Shown here piece by piece: positions 51,282 through 60,493 of a stretch of 64,000 nucleotides of DNA; positions within the stretch are counted from its first letter, which is position 1; each line of letters opens with the position of its first letter. A model generated the notes under the pieces. It saw only the letters and a program-made list of their open reading frames with translations. It was not told where the DNA came from and searched no databases. Both the position numbers and the translations under genes were made by a program. This DNA is from Lutibacter profundi. GTDB taxonomy: Bacteria; Bacteroidota; Bacteroidia; Flavobacteriales; Flavobacteriaceae. Location of the stretch: the NCBI RefSeq assembly GCF_001543325.1, contig NZ_CP013355.1, forward strand, positions 1,332,001-1,396,000. Direction: 5' to 3'.

Positions 51282-52664
51282 ATGAAAAACATTCACTCAC
51301 TTATTCTCTTTGTTATTTTTCACTCTTTTGCTCTGTGTAACAAAGGTTATTCTCAAAGTAAAGAAGTCAATTATTTAATAGCACTTAGTTCAAATGCCTC
51401 AGCTAAAAACACATTACCTTTTTGGCTTACTGCTAATAAGTATGGCGCAATTCCAACTAGTAATGCTATTTTACTAAACACCGCATTGTTTACCAATTTT
51501 AAAAAATCAGATACCAATTTTGATTTTTCATACAAGGCCTCTTTAACTGGGTTTGTTGCTGATAAAAACAATCTTTTTGTCAATGAGCTTTACGGTAGTT
51601 TTCGTTATAAAGGCTGGCAATTAGATGCTGGAAGTAAAAATGATGATATTTTATGGGAAGGTCTTTCTTCTTCAAATGGAAATATTATAAAATCTATCAA
51701 TACTAGAGCTTTCCCCGGTGTTAATTTTAAAACAATGAGGTACTTACAACTCCCTTTTGCTAAAAAATGGTTATCTGCTAAGGCAAATTTTGCAGCATAT
51801 TTTTTAAACGATAAACGGGTGGTTAACAATGCTCGTTTACACCATAAAAGCCTCTATTTAAAATCTATTTTAAACTCAAAATTATCGCTAATAACAGGCT
51901 TGGATCACTATGTACAATGGGGAGGAACCTCTGATGAATACGGTAAAATGCCTTCAAGTTTTAAAGATTATTTAAAAATAGTTTTTGGAAGTGCAGGAGG
52001 ATCAAACGCTGCACTTGGAGAACAAATTAATGCCTTGGGAAATACTGTTGGTGCTTACACTATACAGCTAAATTACAAAGGTGTAAATACCAACTGGAAT
52101 TTTTATTGGTCGCACCCTTTTGAAGATAGATCGGGTAGAGAACTTTTAAATTACCCTGATGCTTTATATGGTTTATTTTTAGATTTTAAAAAGCCTAATT
52201 CCTTTGTAACACATTTAGTAACAGAGCTTACCTACACCAAAAATATGAGTGGTTTTTTAAATATTAGCGGTGGCGATAACTATTTTAACAATACTATTTA
52301 CAATAGTGGGTGGACTTATTTTGGAAATACCATTGGCTCTCCTTTTTTCCCTCCCAAACCCCCTGTTGATGGTATAACAAACGGTATTATTGGTGGGTAC
52401 AATCGGTTTGTTTCGTACCATGTTGGCATTAAAGGTGTTCTTAATCAACATATTACTTATAAAGCAAATGCCAGTTACACTGCTTATGCCGGTTGGTTTA
52501 ACAATCCTATTAATGAAGATCAATTTTCTTCTAGTATTGAATTTAATCTACATTTTGATAATATTCCCTTAATTATTTCTCTAGGTAGTGCAGTAGATTT
52601 TGGAACATTTTTACCCAACAATATTGGTGGATTTATTAAGTTAACTAAAAGCGGAATTTTTTAA
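51282..52664 (+). CDS. Wzi-like capsule assembly outer-membrane protein
   Basis: 460 residues with a signal peptide (LILFVIFHSFALCNKGYSQ). The mature part begins with a helix-and-strand pattern typical of the Bacteroidota Wzi/capsule-assembly family (SSNASAKNTLPFWLTANKYGAIP), followed by WQLDAGSKNDDILWEGLSSSNGNIIKSINTRAFPG and repeated beta-strands to the end, where the chain closes with FIKLTKSGIF. Wzi in enteric bacteria is a barrel lectin that holds capsule at the cell surface. The gene is followed after five bases by the PHP phosphatase, so the two form the plus-strand arm of the polysaccharide locus. A TACCTTTG box gives it its own promoter. Confidence 0.85.
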   Translation: MKNIHSLILFVIFHSFALCNKGYSQSKEVNYLIALSSNASAKNTLPFWLTANKYGAIPTSNAILLNTALFTNFKKSDTNFDFSYKASLTGFVADKNNLFVNELYGSFRYKGWQLDAGSKNDDILWEGLSSSNGNIIKSINTRAFPGVNFKTMRYLQLPFAKKWLSAKANFAAYFLNDKRVVNNARLHHKSLYLKSILNSKLSLITGLDHYVQWGGTSDEYGKMPSSFKDYLKIVFGSAGGSNAALGEQINALGNTVGAYTIQLNYKGVNTNWNFYWSHPFEDRSGRELLNYPDALYGLFLDFKKPNSFVTHLVTELTYTKNMSGFLNISGGDNYFNNTIYNSGWTYFGNTIGSPFFPPKPPVDGITNGIIGGYNRFVSYHVGIKGVLNQHITYKANASYTAYAGWFNNPINEDQFSSSIEFNLHFDNIPLIISLGSAVDFGTFLPNNIGGFIKLTKSGIF

Positions 52665-52669
52665 TTTTT

Positions 52670-53407
52670 ATGCTATCATTTTTTAAAAATAAAGTTTCAA
52701 TTACAACACTCTTCACTAATGAGTTTGTTGACATACATTCTCATTTGTTGCCTGGCATTGATGATGGCTCAAAAAATATGGATGAAACCATTGCCCTTAT
52801 AAAAAAAATGCGCGGTTATGGTATTCAAAATTTTATAATTACTCCTCATATTATGGAGGGTGTTTGGGAAAATTCAATAGACACCATTTTACCAAAATTA
52901 ACAGCCTTAAAAAGCGAATTAGAATCACATAATTTAACTGATATTTCAATACGTGCTGCCGCAGAATATATGTTAGATAGTAATTTTAACCGCTTGCTAG
53001 AACAACAACAATTACTACCTCTCAAAGACACTAAAATTCTGATTGAAATGTCGTATATAAATCCTCCTGTAAATTTATATGAAATTCTCTTTAACATTCA
53101 AATAGCAGGCTACCAACCTATTTTGGCGCATCCTGAACGGTATTCATTCTTCCATAAAAAACACAACGAATATGCAAAATTAAAAGAGGCAGGTTGCCTG
53201 TTTCAACTTAACCTACTATCACTTTCAAACTACTACGGAAAAGATACACACAAAATTGCATTACGACTTTTAGAAGATAATTTAATTGATTTTGTAGGTA
53301 CAGATACTCATGCGAATAGACATTTAAGCTACCTAGAAAGTATTAACAACCCTAAGATTTTAAAATTAATTGCTCCTATTTTTAAAAACAATGCTGAATT
53401 TAAGTGA
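52670..53407 (+). CDS. CpsB/CapC-type tyrosine phosphatase (PHP domain)
   Basis: 245 residues, no signal. The PHP metal-binding motifs are FVDIHSHLLPGIDDGSKNMDETI (near residue 21), ITPHIMEGVW (near 57), AEYMLDSNF (near 101), ILAHPERYSF (near 155) and FVGTDTHANRH (near 209). CpsB-family manganese phosphatases remove phosphate from the tyrosine-rich tail of the matching autokinase and thereby tune capsule chain synthesis. The matching kinase is the convergent Wzc-like gene at 55333-57696. The two are now separated by an AAA ATPase gene and repeats. The first 20 residues (MLSFFKNKVSITTLFTNE) are variable. Confidence 0.9.
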   Translation: MLSFFKNKVSITTLFTNEFVDIHSHLLPGIDDGSKNMDETIALIKKMRGYGIQNFIITPHIMEGVWENSIDTILPKLTALKSELESHNLTDISIRAAAEYMLDSNFNRLLEQQQLLPLKDTKILIEMSYINPPVNLYEILFNIQIAGYQPILAHPERYSFFHKKHNEYAKLKEAGCLFQLNLLSLSNYYGKDTHKIALRLLEDNLIDFVGTDTHANRHLSYLESINNPKILKLIAPIFKNNAEFK

Positions 53408-53490
53408 AATACCTGCTCTAAATAAACAAATATGTTATCTTGTAGTTTGGGGTCTTGCAGTCAGGCGGTGGAGTTATTGAAGGATTCGCT

Positions 53491-53699
53491 TTTTAAAATA
53501 ATTCTCGATACTATTTTTCTTCATTCCTTTTCGAAAAATTATTTGAACTGACAAAATGTAGCGTCATTACGAGGAGCTAGCGACGTGGTAATCTTTTGAT
53601 TTATAGTTTTGAACATGAGATTGCTTCCTTGCACTCGCAATGACGGTTTCTCACTTTTTATCCTGAGCGGAGCCGAAGGGCTCACTTCTCACTTCTCAC
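53491..53699. repeat. direct repeat of about 200 bp, copy 1
   Basis: This segment and 55059-55262 agree at roughly 95%, including an identical run of about 85 bases. Inside are a REP palindrome, CGTCATTACGAGGAG paired with CTCGCAATGACG, and the TGAGCGGAGCCGAAGGGCT motif, repeated again at 53713-53735. Copies 1 and 2 flank the AAA ATPase gene. Confidence 0.85.
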
Positions 53700-53739
53700 T
53701 CTTCACTTTTTATCCTGAGCGGAGCCGAAGGGCTCACTT

Positions 53740-54930
53740 CTAATACAAAAACCCAAATAACCATAATGGAATTTTATTTGAATTACCATATTCTATGTTA
53801 TCTAATACAAGAAAGCTATTTTTAATGTGTTTAATTTGTTTTGTTGTTTTGTTAGTTCCACCTATTTCAATTGTATATTTTCTATCGATTAAAAAATCAC
53901 CTTCATCTACATATTCTACTTGGTGTTTATAATTTACCTGATTTATAAAAAAGGTTTCACGTAAATTACCTACGTTGCTATTTAAATTTGAAAAGGTAAA
54001 TTGCAAGTTGGTATTTTCAAGATATATTTTAGATGGTTTTTGTAGCTGGGTAATTCCTTTAGCATCTTTGTATAAATTTTTTGTGAGATGAGCTTCCTGA
54101 AGAAAAAACAAATAACTTACCAAGGTATTTCTATTAATTTCAATACGTTCGCTTAGCTTTTTAACATTAGGCATAAAGGGAACCGATTCAGCAATAATTT
54201 GTAATAATTGCTTTATTTTTATAACATAACCAATATCTACTTTTCTAAGCAAGGGCAATTCAATCTCTAAAATAAGATTAATTACTTCTTCTATGCGCTG
54301 ATGATAAAGCTTTTTGCTTTCTTGAAAAAAAGGATAATATCCTGTTTTTAAATACGTCTCAAAATACTGAAAGGGTTTAATTTGTTTGTTAATTTTTTGT
54401 GCTATCTCTACATGATTTGATACAATTTCTTTAAAAGAAAATGCTGGCAAATCCATTTGTAACTCTAAATTAAGAAATTCTCTATAGGAGAGGCCTTGCA
54501 TAGTATACATGATTGCTCTTCGGCTAAGGTCAGCACGAGCATTTAAAATTTCTAACAATGAAGAACCAGTAAAAACAATTTTTAGCTCAGGGTAATCATC
54601 GTAGATATTTTTTATTTCTTGCGCCCAATTTGGGTACTTGTGTACTTCATCTATAAAAAGAAATTGCCCTCCTTTTTTTACAAATTCATCTGTCAAATTA
54701 GTTAATTTATTTTCAGCAAACCATATATTATCTAAACTTATATAAAGACTTAAACTAAGTGGAAGGTTTTTTTTGATGTATTGTAAAAGGAGGGTTGTTT
54801 TACCAACGCCTCTTGCTCCTCTAATACCAATAAGCCGAGTGCTCCAATCAATTTCATGCATGATACTACGCACAAATTTGAGGGAGGTAGCATTTAATTT
54901 TCTGTTGAATTTTTCTATTATATTATCCAT
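53740..54930 (-). CDS. AAA+ ATPase with DUF4143-type C-terminal domain
   Basis: 396 residues. The ATPase part shows Walker A GARGVGKTTLLLQYI (near residue 37), Walker B FLFIDEVHKYPNWAQEIK (near 90), sensor segment IVFTGSSLLEI (near 118) and an RRAIMYTMQGLSYREFL region (near 136). The C-terminal half resembles the DUF4143 nuclease-like fold, with YTIEIGGTNKTTKQIKHIK near 350 in the place of the usual catalytic ExK. Such ATPases are numerous in Bacteroidota, of unknown role and often variable between strains. It is flanked by direct repeats and sits between a polysaccharide phosphatase and its kinase, to which it shows no functional link. Confidence 0.85.
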   Translation of the reverse strand: MDNIIEKFNRKLNATSLKFVRSIMHEIDWSTRLIGIRGARGVGKTTLLLQYIKKNLPLSLSLYISLDNIWFAENKLTNLTDEFVKKGGQFLFIDEVHKYPNWAQEIKNIYDDYPELKIVFTGSSLLEILNARADLSRRAIMYTMQGLSYREFLNLELQMDLPAFSFKEIVSNHVEIAQKINKQIKPFQYFETYLKTGYYPFFQESKKLYHQRIEEVINLILEIELPLLRKVDIGYVIKIKQLLQIIAESVPFMPNVKKLSERIEINRNTLVSYLFFLQEAHLTKNLYKDAKGITQLQKPSKIYLENTNLQFTFSNLNSNVGNLRETFFINQVNYKHQVEYVDEGDFLIDRKYTIEIGGTNKTTKQIKHIKNSFLVLDNIEYGNSNKIPLWLFGFLY

Positions 54931-55058
54931 TACTGCTTACCACAATAAGCAAATATACATAAAATATGCTTATTGACGTAATTAGTGTTTTATGTATTGT
55001 TACTCTTTTTTTATTTCTATTTTTCCCTTTTGTCCTAAGCGGAGCCGAAGGGCTTACT

Positions 55059-55262
55059 TTTTAAAACAGTTCTCCATACTATTTTTCTTCATTCCATTTC
55101 GAAAAATTACTTGAACTGACAAAATGTAGCGTCATTACGAGGAGCTAAGCGACGTGGTAATCTTTTGATTTATAGTTTTGAACATGAGATTGCTTCCTTG
55201 CACTCGCAATGACGGTTTCTCACTTTTTATCCTGAGCGCAGTCGAAGGGCTCACTTCTCACT
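55059..55262. repeat. direct repeat of about 200 bp, copy 2
   Basis: Second copy of the segment at 53491-53699, with one inserted base (GAGCTAAGCG against GAGCTAGCG) and a few substitutions. It is followed by CACTTCTCACTC-type simple repeats and another TGAGCGGAGCCGAAGGGCT motif up to 55325. A further one lies at about 55034-55053. Confidence 0.85.
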
Positions 55263-55332
55263 CTTCACTCTTCACTCCTCACTTCTCACTCCTCACTTCT
55301 CACCCTGAGCGGAGCCGAAGGGCTTACCTCTC

Positions 55333-57696
55333 TCAACTCCATATTCTCTTCCACCAAGGTTTTTTAGAGATGGATTCATTATAACCGTATCCGTAGCCAT
55401 AACCGTAACCATAACCTTTTTCTGAATCGGTATTGTTAATTAAAATAGACATATTTGGCAAGCGTTTATTTTCATACATTATTTTAGGAAAATCTAACAA
55501 TCGTTTATCTAAATAATCGGCTCTTACCACGTAAATAAATAAATCTGCATGATGCCCTAGTAACAATGTATCTGTAACTACATACGTTGGTGCCGTGTCT
55601 ACAATTACATAATCATAGTTTTCTTTACCATAGGCTAGTACTTCCTCAAAACGCCCGTTCATTAACAATTCTGATGGGTTAGGCGCCATAATTCCAGACT
55701 CTAATATATCGAAATTGAATTTTTGAATATGCTCAATAACCTCCGTTACTTTTAAATTAGTATCCATCAAAAAATGAGACAATCCTTTAACTGATTTTGG
55801 CACACCTAAATACTCGGCAATTTTTGGTTTTCGAATATCTGCACCTATCAACAATACTTTTTTATTTGATAAAGCCAGCACAGAAGCTAAATTAATGGCA
55901 ATAAATGTTTTTCCTTCACTAGCAATAGTTGAAGTAACAAAAATAGTTTTTGCCCCTTCTTTAACTCCAGAAAGCATAAAGTTTACATTTGTTCTTAACA
56001 GTCTAAAAGACTCAGCAACACTTCCCCTATCTAAATCTGTTACCACCACTTTGTGTTCAGACTTCGTTCTAGGTATTTCTCCTAAAATTGGTGCTTTCAC
56101 AACTGCTTCTACATCTTTACGGGTATGCACCTTATTATCTAGCAAAAACAATAAGTATATCCAACTAAACGGCACAATTAACCCTACTAATAGCGCCGCT
56201 AAATATACCATTCTCCTTTTAGGTTCAACAGGGGCATTACTACCATAAGCTTTATCTATAATTTTAGCATTGGGTAATGTTACCGCCAATGAAATAGCAT
56301 TTTCTTCTCTTTTTTGTAGTAAATACAAATACAGCGACTCCATAATTTGTTGCTGACGTTGAATATCTCTGTATTCTTTTTCTTGTCTGGGAACAGCTTT
56401 TATTTTTGAGTTAATTCTATGTTCCTGACTTTTAAGTGTATTTAGTGTTATTGCCAATGATGATTTTAAATTAAGCAGACTTTGTATTATCCCCCCGTGT
56501 AATTGTTCAATTTGATCTTCTAAATTTATAATTACAGGATTTTGTTTGCTTGAACTTTTTAATATTCTATTGCGTTCTAAAAACAATTCATTATATTTTA
56601 AAATACTCTCACTTATAGAACCATCTGTTAATCCTAAATTAGCTGGTATTAATTCTTCAATACTATTGGTAATAAACTCATTCATATAATCTACCAGCTT
56701 TAACTGTGTAGTAATATCGAGTATTCTGTTTTCAAGTTCAGCATTGGTTTGTAAAATTAAGGATGCTTCAGAGGCAATATCTGTGAGTTTATTCTTTGTT
56801 TTAAATACTTCAACACCTTTATCAACAGCCGATAATTCTTTGGTAATTATTTCCAATCTTCTATTTATAAATTTATTGGTGTTTTTTGCAATTACACTTT
56901 TATCTTCAACAGCATCATTATTATATTGGGTAACTAAATTATCTAAAATTGCTTGTGCTTTTAATTTAACCGGATCTTTTAATGTTAATTTAATAACACT
57001 TGAATTTTTATTTGCTGGTTGAATTTGGATCTTACTTGTATATAAATCAATTACATTTTTTAGTGAGCTTATTTTAACAATTACTTCATCTCCAGCTTTA
57101 ACTTTATTTATATTTTTAGGTGTAATTATAATATCTCCTATATTGGTACTCATATTCTCTCCAAAAGCATGTTCAGCCATTTTGTTTCCGTCTGCATCTT
57201 CAATTACAAAATTTGTTGGAGATACTATTTTAACTTTAAATAAGGTATCTAAATTGTAAAATTTAAAATCTTTTCTAAAAAAGTTAATTTTAAAAGGAAC
57301 ACTATTTGTGTACATTTCAGATTCTATAACTCTTCCTTGTATAAAATAAGTAACATTAATACCTAAATCTTTTACCACTCTTTCTAATAAAGTTCTAGAT
57401 TTTAATAACTCTATCTCATTGTCTAAAGAGGTTTTAGAGTTTCCTATAAGTCCTAAATCTTCAAAAGCCGATAGTTCTGAAGCTAATCCACCATTATCTT
57501 TATCGTCAATTAATATGGTTGTGGATACTTCATATTGATTTGCGGTATACCTCAAATAAAAAAAGGCTAATGACACCGCTAAAACAACACCTACTACAAA
57601 CCATTTCCAGTGATACAAATACTTTTCAATTTCTTCACGTATATTAATGGATTCGTTATTAAAGTTGATAGAATTTATTGGGTTTTCTTCTTGCAT
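55333..57696 (-). CDS. polysaccharide biosynthesis tyrosine autokinase (Wzc-like)
   Basis: 787 residues. An N-terminal Wzz domain begins with a membrane helix (WKWFVVGVVLAVSLAFFYL, 29-47), is followed by a long coiled periplasmic part (about 240-440) and a second helix near 510 (YLAALLVGLIVPFSWIYLLFL). The cytoplasmic BY-kinase domain has Walker A STIASEGKTFIAINLA (near 590), Walker A' KVLLIGADIRKPKI and Walker B YDYVIVDTAP. The C-terminus carries six GY pairs (KGYGYGY... GYNES), the tyrosine cluster that such kinases phosphorylate, then WWKRIW. It controls chain export with the Wza-like gene 11 bases upstream. The cognate phosphatase is convergent at 52670. Confidence 0.93.
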   Translation of the reverse strand: MQEENPINSINFNNESINIREEIEKYLYHWKWFVVGVVLAVSLAFFYLRYTANQYEVSTTILIDDKDNGGLASELSAFEDLGLIGNSKTSLDNEIELLKSRTLLERVVKDLGINVTYFIQGRVIESEMYTNSVPFKINFFRKDFKFYNLDTLFKVKIVSPTNFVIEDADGNKMAEHAFGENMSTNIGDIIITPKNINKVKAGDEVIVKISSLKNVIDLYTSKIQIQPANKNSSVIKLTLKDPVKLKAQAILDNLVTQYNNDAVEDKSVIAKNTNKFINRRLEIITKELSAVDKGVEVFKTKNKLTDIASEASLILQTNAELENRILDITTQLKLVDYMNEFITNSIEELIPANLGLTDGSISESILKYNELFLERNRILKSSSKQNPVIINLEDQIEQLHGGIIQSLLNLKSSLAITLNTLKSQEHRINSKIKAVPRQEKEYRDIQRQQQIMESLYLYLLQKREENAISLAVTLPNAKIIDKAYGSNAPVEPKRRMVYLAALLVGLIVPFSWIYLLFLLDNKVHTRKDVEAVVKAPILGEIPRTKSEHKVVVTDLDRGSVAESFRLLRTNVNFMLSGVKEGAKTIFVTSTIASEGKTFIAINLASVLALSNKKVLLIGADIRKPKIAEYLGVPKSVKGLSHFLMDTNLKVTEVIEHIQKFNFDILESGIMAPNPSELLMNGRFEEVLAYGKENYDYVIVDTAPTYVVTDTLLLGHHADLFIYVVRADYLDKRLLDFPKIMYENKRLPNMSILINNTDSEKGYGYGYGYGYGYNESISKKPWWKRIWS
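55381..55416 (-). repeat. hexanucleotide repeat coding for the Gly-Tyr tail of the autokinase
   Basis: Six imperfect copies of GGTTAT/GGTTAC/GGCTAC encode (Gly-Tyr)6. The codons alternate between TAT and TAC and GGT, GGC and GGA, so the repeat is kept by selection on the protein rather than by recent slippage. Confidence 0.85.
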
Positions 57697-57707
57697 ATCA
57701 CTAATTT

Positions 57708-58469
57708 TTATCGAGTAAGTATTGCTATTAAAGAAATTACGGTAGATATGGAAGAAATAATGATTCCTGCATTGGCTCCAACAGCCGAAGAATTAATTTT
57801 TGCTTTATTTGGTTCTACATAAATAACATCATTTTGTGCTAAATAAAAATAAGGAGAGTTCAATAATTTTTTGTTCGATAAATCCATCGTAATTAGTTTC
57901 CTTTTCCCCTCTTCTTCTCGCACAATAATAACTGTTTTTCTCTTCCCTTGAATACTTAAATCTCCTGCCAAACCAATAGCTCCCAAAATTGAAATTCGCT
58001 CGTTTGGTACGGTGTAAGTACCTGGCGATTTTACCTCTCCCAATACGGTAATTTTAAAATTGATTAATCTAACATTTACAACTGGATTTTTAATATAGCT
58101 ACTCAATAGTTGGGTTAAATTATTGGTTATTTGTTTATTAGAAAAGCCTTCTACTTTTATTTTTCCAAGTACTGGAAAATTTATATTCCCATCTACATCT
58201 ACCAAATACGTTAGTTGTTTTGAACTTGTAGCACCCGCTGATTCGTATAAATTAAATGGAGTAGCAGCTTCAGTGTCTATAGCAGAGACATTGATTTTTA
58301 GAATATCTCCCTTTTGTATTTTTGGCTCAAATGCTGCAATGGTTTCATTTTCAATTACACCGTCAACATCTTGGAAATACACTATTTTTTTTGTTGAAAC
58401 GCAAGATGTAACTGTGAGTACAACACTTAAAATTAACAGGTATTTAATAAACATATTTTTCATTTGCAT
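57708..58469 (-). CDS. Wza-like polysaccharide export lipoprotein
   Basis: 253 residues. Signal with lipobox (LLILSVVLTVTSCVS, Cys23). The PES domain follows (KIQKGDILKINVSAIDTEAATPFNLY near residue 52; YLVDVDGNINFPVLGKIKVEGFSNKQITNNLTQLL near 88), then an SLBB domain (VLGEVKSPGTYTVPNERISILGAIGLAGDLSIQGKR near 141). The last 25 residues are hydrophobic (GIIISSISTVISLIAILT), a C-terminal membrane helix typical of Bacteroidota Wza. It forms the outer-membrane part of the export channel together with the adjacent Wzc-like kinase. Of two nearby Met codons the first is used. Confidence 0.92.
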   Translation of the reverse strand: MQMKNMFIKYLLILSVVLTVTSCVSTKKIVYFQDVDGVIENETIAAFEPKIQKGDILKINVSAIDTEAATPFNLYESAGATSSKQLTYLVDVDGNINFPVLGKIKVEGFSNKQITNNLTQLLSSYIKNPVVNVRLINFKITVLGEVKSPGTYTVPNERISILGAIGLAGDLSIQGKRKTVIIVREEEGKRKLITMDLSNKKLLNSPYFYLAQNDVIYVEPNKAKINSSAVGANAGIIISSISTVISLIAILTR

Positions 58470-58596
58470 TTTTCAACTTATTATATTTATAATTGGGATA
58501 TTTTAAAGGGTAACAATATACAATTTTTAGTTGTTATTTACTTTTCTTTTTTTTGAAGTTTGAAGTTGTTTTAGTTTTATAAAACACCCTTTACTC

Positions 58597-60492
58597 TTAG
58601 TTTATTGCTTTATCTAACATTTCATACTTTGAATTATTCGAAATAAATTCAGGTACAATTTCTTTCATTTTAACCACTATTAACTCAAAATTTAATTCGT
58701 TGTTAAAATTACACAATTCATTAATTTGCTTAGTTACCAAAGATGATTCTATCTTTTTAACTGTTGCAATCATTATTTTATCATGGTAAGTTGCTGTGGT
58801 ATTTTCTCCATTACCCAACAATTCTTCTTTAATTTTTTCACCAGGGCGCAATCCCGTAATTTGAATATCTATATCTTCAGGATGGTTTAATCCAGAGAGG
58901 CGAATCATATTCAAAGCTAAGTCGTATATTTTAATAGATTCTCCCATATCAAACACAAAAATTTCACCTCCACTTCCCATAGCTCCAGCTTCTAATACCA
59001 ATTGGCAGGCTTCAGGAATGGTCATAAAATAGCGTGTAATTTCTTTATGTGTTACCGTTAAAGGGCCTCCATTTTTTATTTGTGATTGAAAAATAGGAAT
59101 TACAGAACCGTTAGACCCCAATACATTTCCAAACCGTGTAGTTATAAATTTTGTTTTCCCTTTATTATTAACAGCGTTTATATACATTTCAGCAATTCGT
59201 TTGGTAGCTCCCATAACATTTGTTGGGTTTACCGCCTTATCTGTAGATACCATTACAAATTTATCAACAGTATACTTTATTGCTAAATCTGCCATTATTT
59301 TTGTACCCATTACATTTACCCGCACCGCCTCATAAGGGTTGTCTTCCATAAGAGGCACATGCTTATAAGCTGCTGCATGAAAAATAATTGTTGGTTGATA
59401 TTCTTGTACAATACTTTCCATTCTTTTTTTAGTTCGAATATCTGCAACAATGGCTGTTATATTTTGTGTTTTTTTATGAATAAAATACTGCTGTAAATTA
59501 TACAATTCAGATTCTGACTGATCAATTAAAATAAGCTTTTGGTACTTAAAATTAGTTATTTGCCTCGCTATTTCACTTCCTATTGAACCGGCAGCTCCTG
59601 TAATTAGTACTACTTTATTGTTAAATTCTTTTTTTAAAATTGAATTGTCTAAGGCTATTGGATCTCTTCCCAATAAATCTTCAATATGAACCGATTTAAT
59701 TTGCTGAGGGTTTAATTTATTTTCAATCCAATTTTTTACAGGAGGTACAATTTTAACTTTAACAGAAAGTGATGATAACTTATCTACAATTTCAATTAAA
59801 CGAAGTGGTTTTATTTTTTGAATGGAAATAATAATTTCATCTATTTTTTTTTCAAGCACAAATTTTGGTGTTATATTTTTTAATTCATACACCTTCAATC
59901 CGTTAATTTGTTTGCCTCTTTTATTGTTGTCATCATCCATAAAACCAACTACTTGAATGTCATTATCTTTATCTTCTGTCAATACTGAGTAGGTTAATAA
60001 ACCTGCATCACCAGCTCCGTAAATTAAGATTCGTTTGTTCGATTTAATATCAGAAATCAAGTACCTGTAAATTTCTTTAAACAAATACCTACTTACAATT
60101 AATGCAATGGTATTTAATAAAAAGTGAATGACTAAAATTGACAAAGGAATTGTAAACTTAGCTATCAGATTAAAGTTTCGATTTAAAATTACAAAGCCTC
60201 CTAATAAGGCTAACATAAGCATATTTGCTAAAAAAACATGGATAGCATCTTTAACTCCTGTATGTCTAATAATACCTTTGTAGGATCCTATTATTAAAAA
60301 ACTTACTAAAGCTGCTGTAATTACATACGGCAATTGAACTAGCAAAGCCGATCTGTCAAAATTTAATGTGAAATTAAATCGAATAAAATATGCCAAAAAG
60401 AATGTATTGGTAACAATATAAATATCAATTATCAATACAAGCCACCTAGGTGCATTTTTACTTATTAGTTTTTTTAATCCTTTTTTTAGCAT
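58597..60492 (-). CDS. CapD/FlaA1-like nucleotide-sugar dehydratase (membrane form)
   Basis: 631 residues. Four N-terminal membrane helices (about 15-135) are followed by a first Rossmann domain with YGAGDAGLLTYSVL (near 155) and a second SDR domain with VLITGAAGSIGSEIARQI (near 295) and catalytic-region MVSTDKAVNPTNVMGATKRIAEMY (near 425), where Met replaces the usual Tyr as in WbpM/FlaA1/PglF. These inverting or non-inverting 4,6-dehydratases act on UDP-GlcNAc and provide 4-keto sugars. The adjoining DegT aminotransferase is the logical next step, giving an amino-dideoxy sugar for the polysaccharide. Confidence 0.92.
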   Translation of the reverse strand: MLKKGLKKLISKNAPRWLVLIIDIYIVTNTFFLAYFIRFNFTLNFDRSALLVQLPYVITAALVSFLIIGSYKGIIRHTGVKDAIHVFLANMLMLALLGGFVILNRNFNLIAKFTIPLSILVIHFLLNTIALIVSRYLFKEIYRYLISDIKSNKRILIYGAGDAGLLTYSVLTEDKDNDIQVVGFMDDDNNKRGKQINGLKVYELKNITPKFVLEKKIDEIIISIQKIKPLRLIEIVDKLSSLSVKVKIVPPVKNWIENKLNPQQIKSVHIEDLLGRDPIALDNSILKKEFNNKVVLITGAAGSIGSEIARQITNFKYQKLILIDQSESELYNLQQYFIHKKTQNITAIVADIRTKKRMESIVQEYQPTIIFHAAAYKHVPLMEDNPYEAVRVNVMGTKIMADLAIKYTVDKFVMVSTDKAVNPTNVMGATKRIAEMYINAVNNKGKTKFITTRFGNVLGSNGSVIPIFQSQIKNGGPLTVTHKEITRYFMTIPEACQLVLEAGAMGSGGEIFVFDMGESIKIYDLALNMIRLSGLNHPEDIDIQITGLRPGEKIKEELLGNGENTTATYHDKIMIATVKKIESSLVTKQINELCNFNNELNFELIVVKMKEIVPEFISNNSKYEMLDKAIN

Positions 60493-60493
60493 C

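Noticed and set aside
55178-55384. Plus-strand reading of 68 codons
   Set aside because: It runs through REP and simple repeats and into the 3' end of the autokinase gene; no conserved content.
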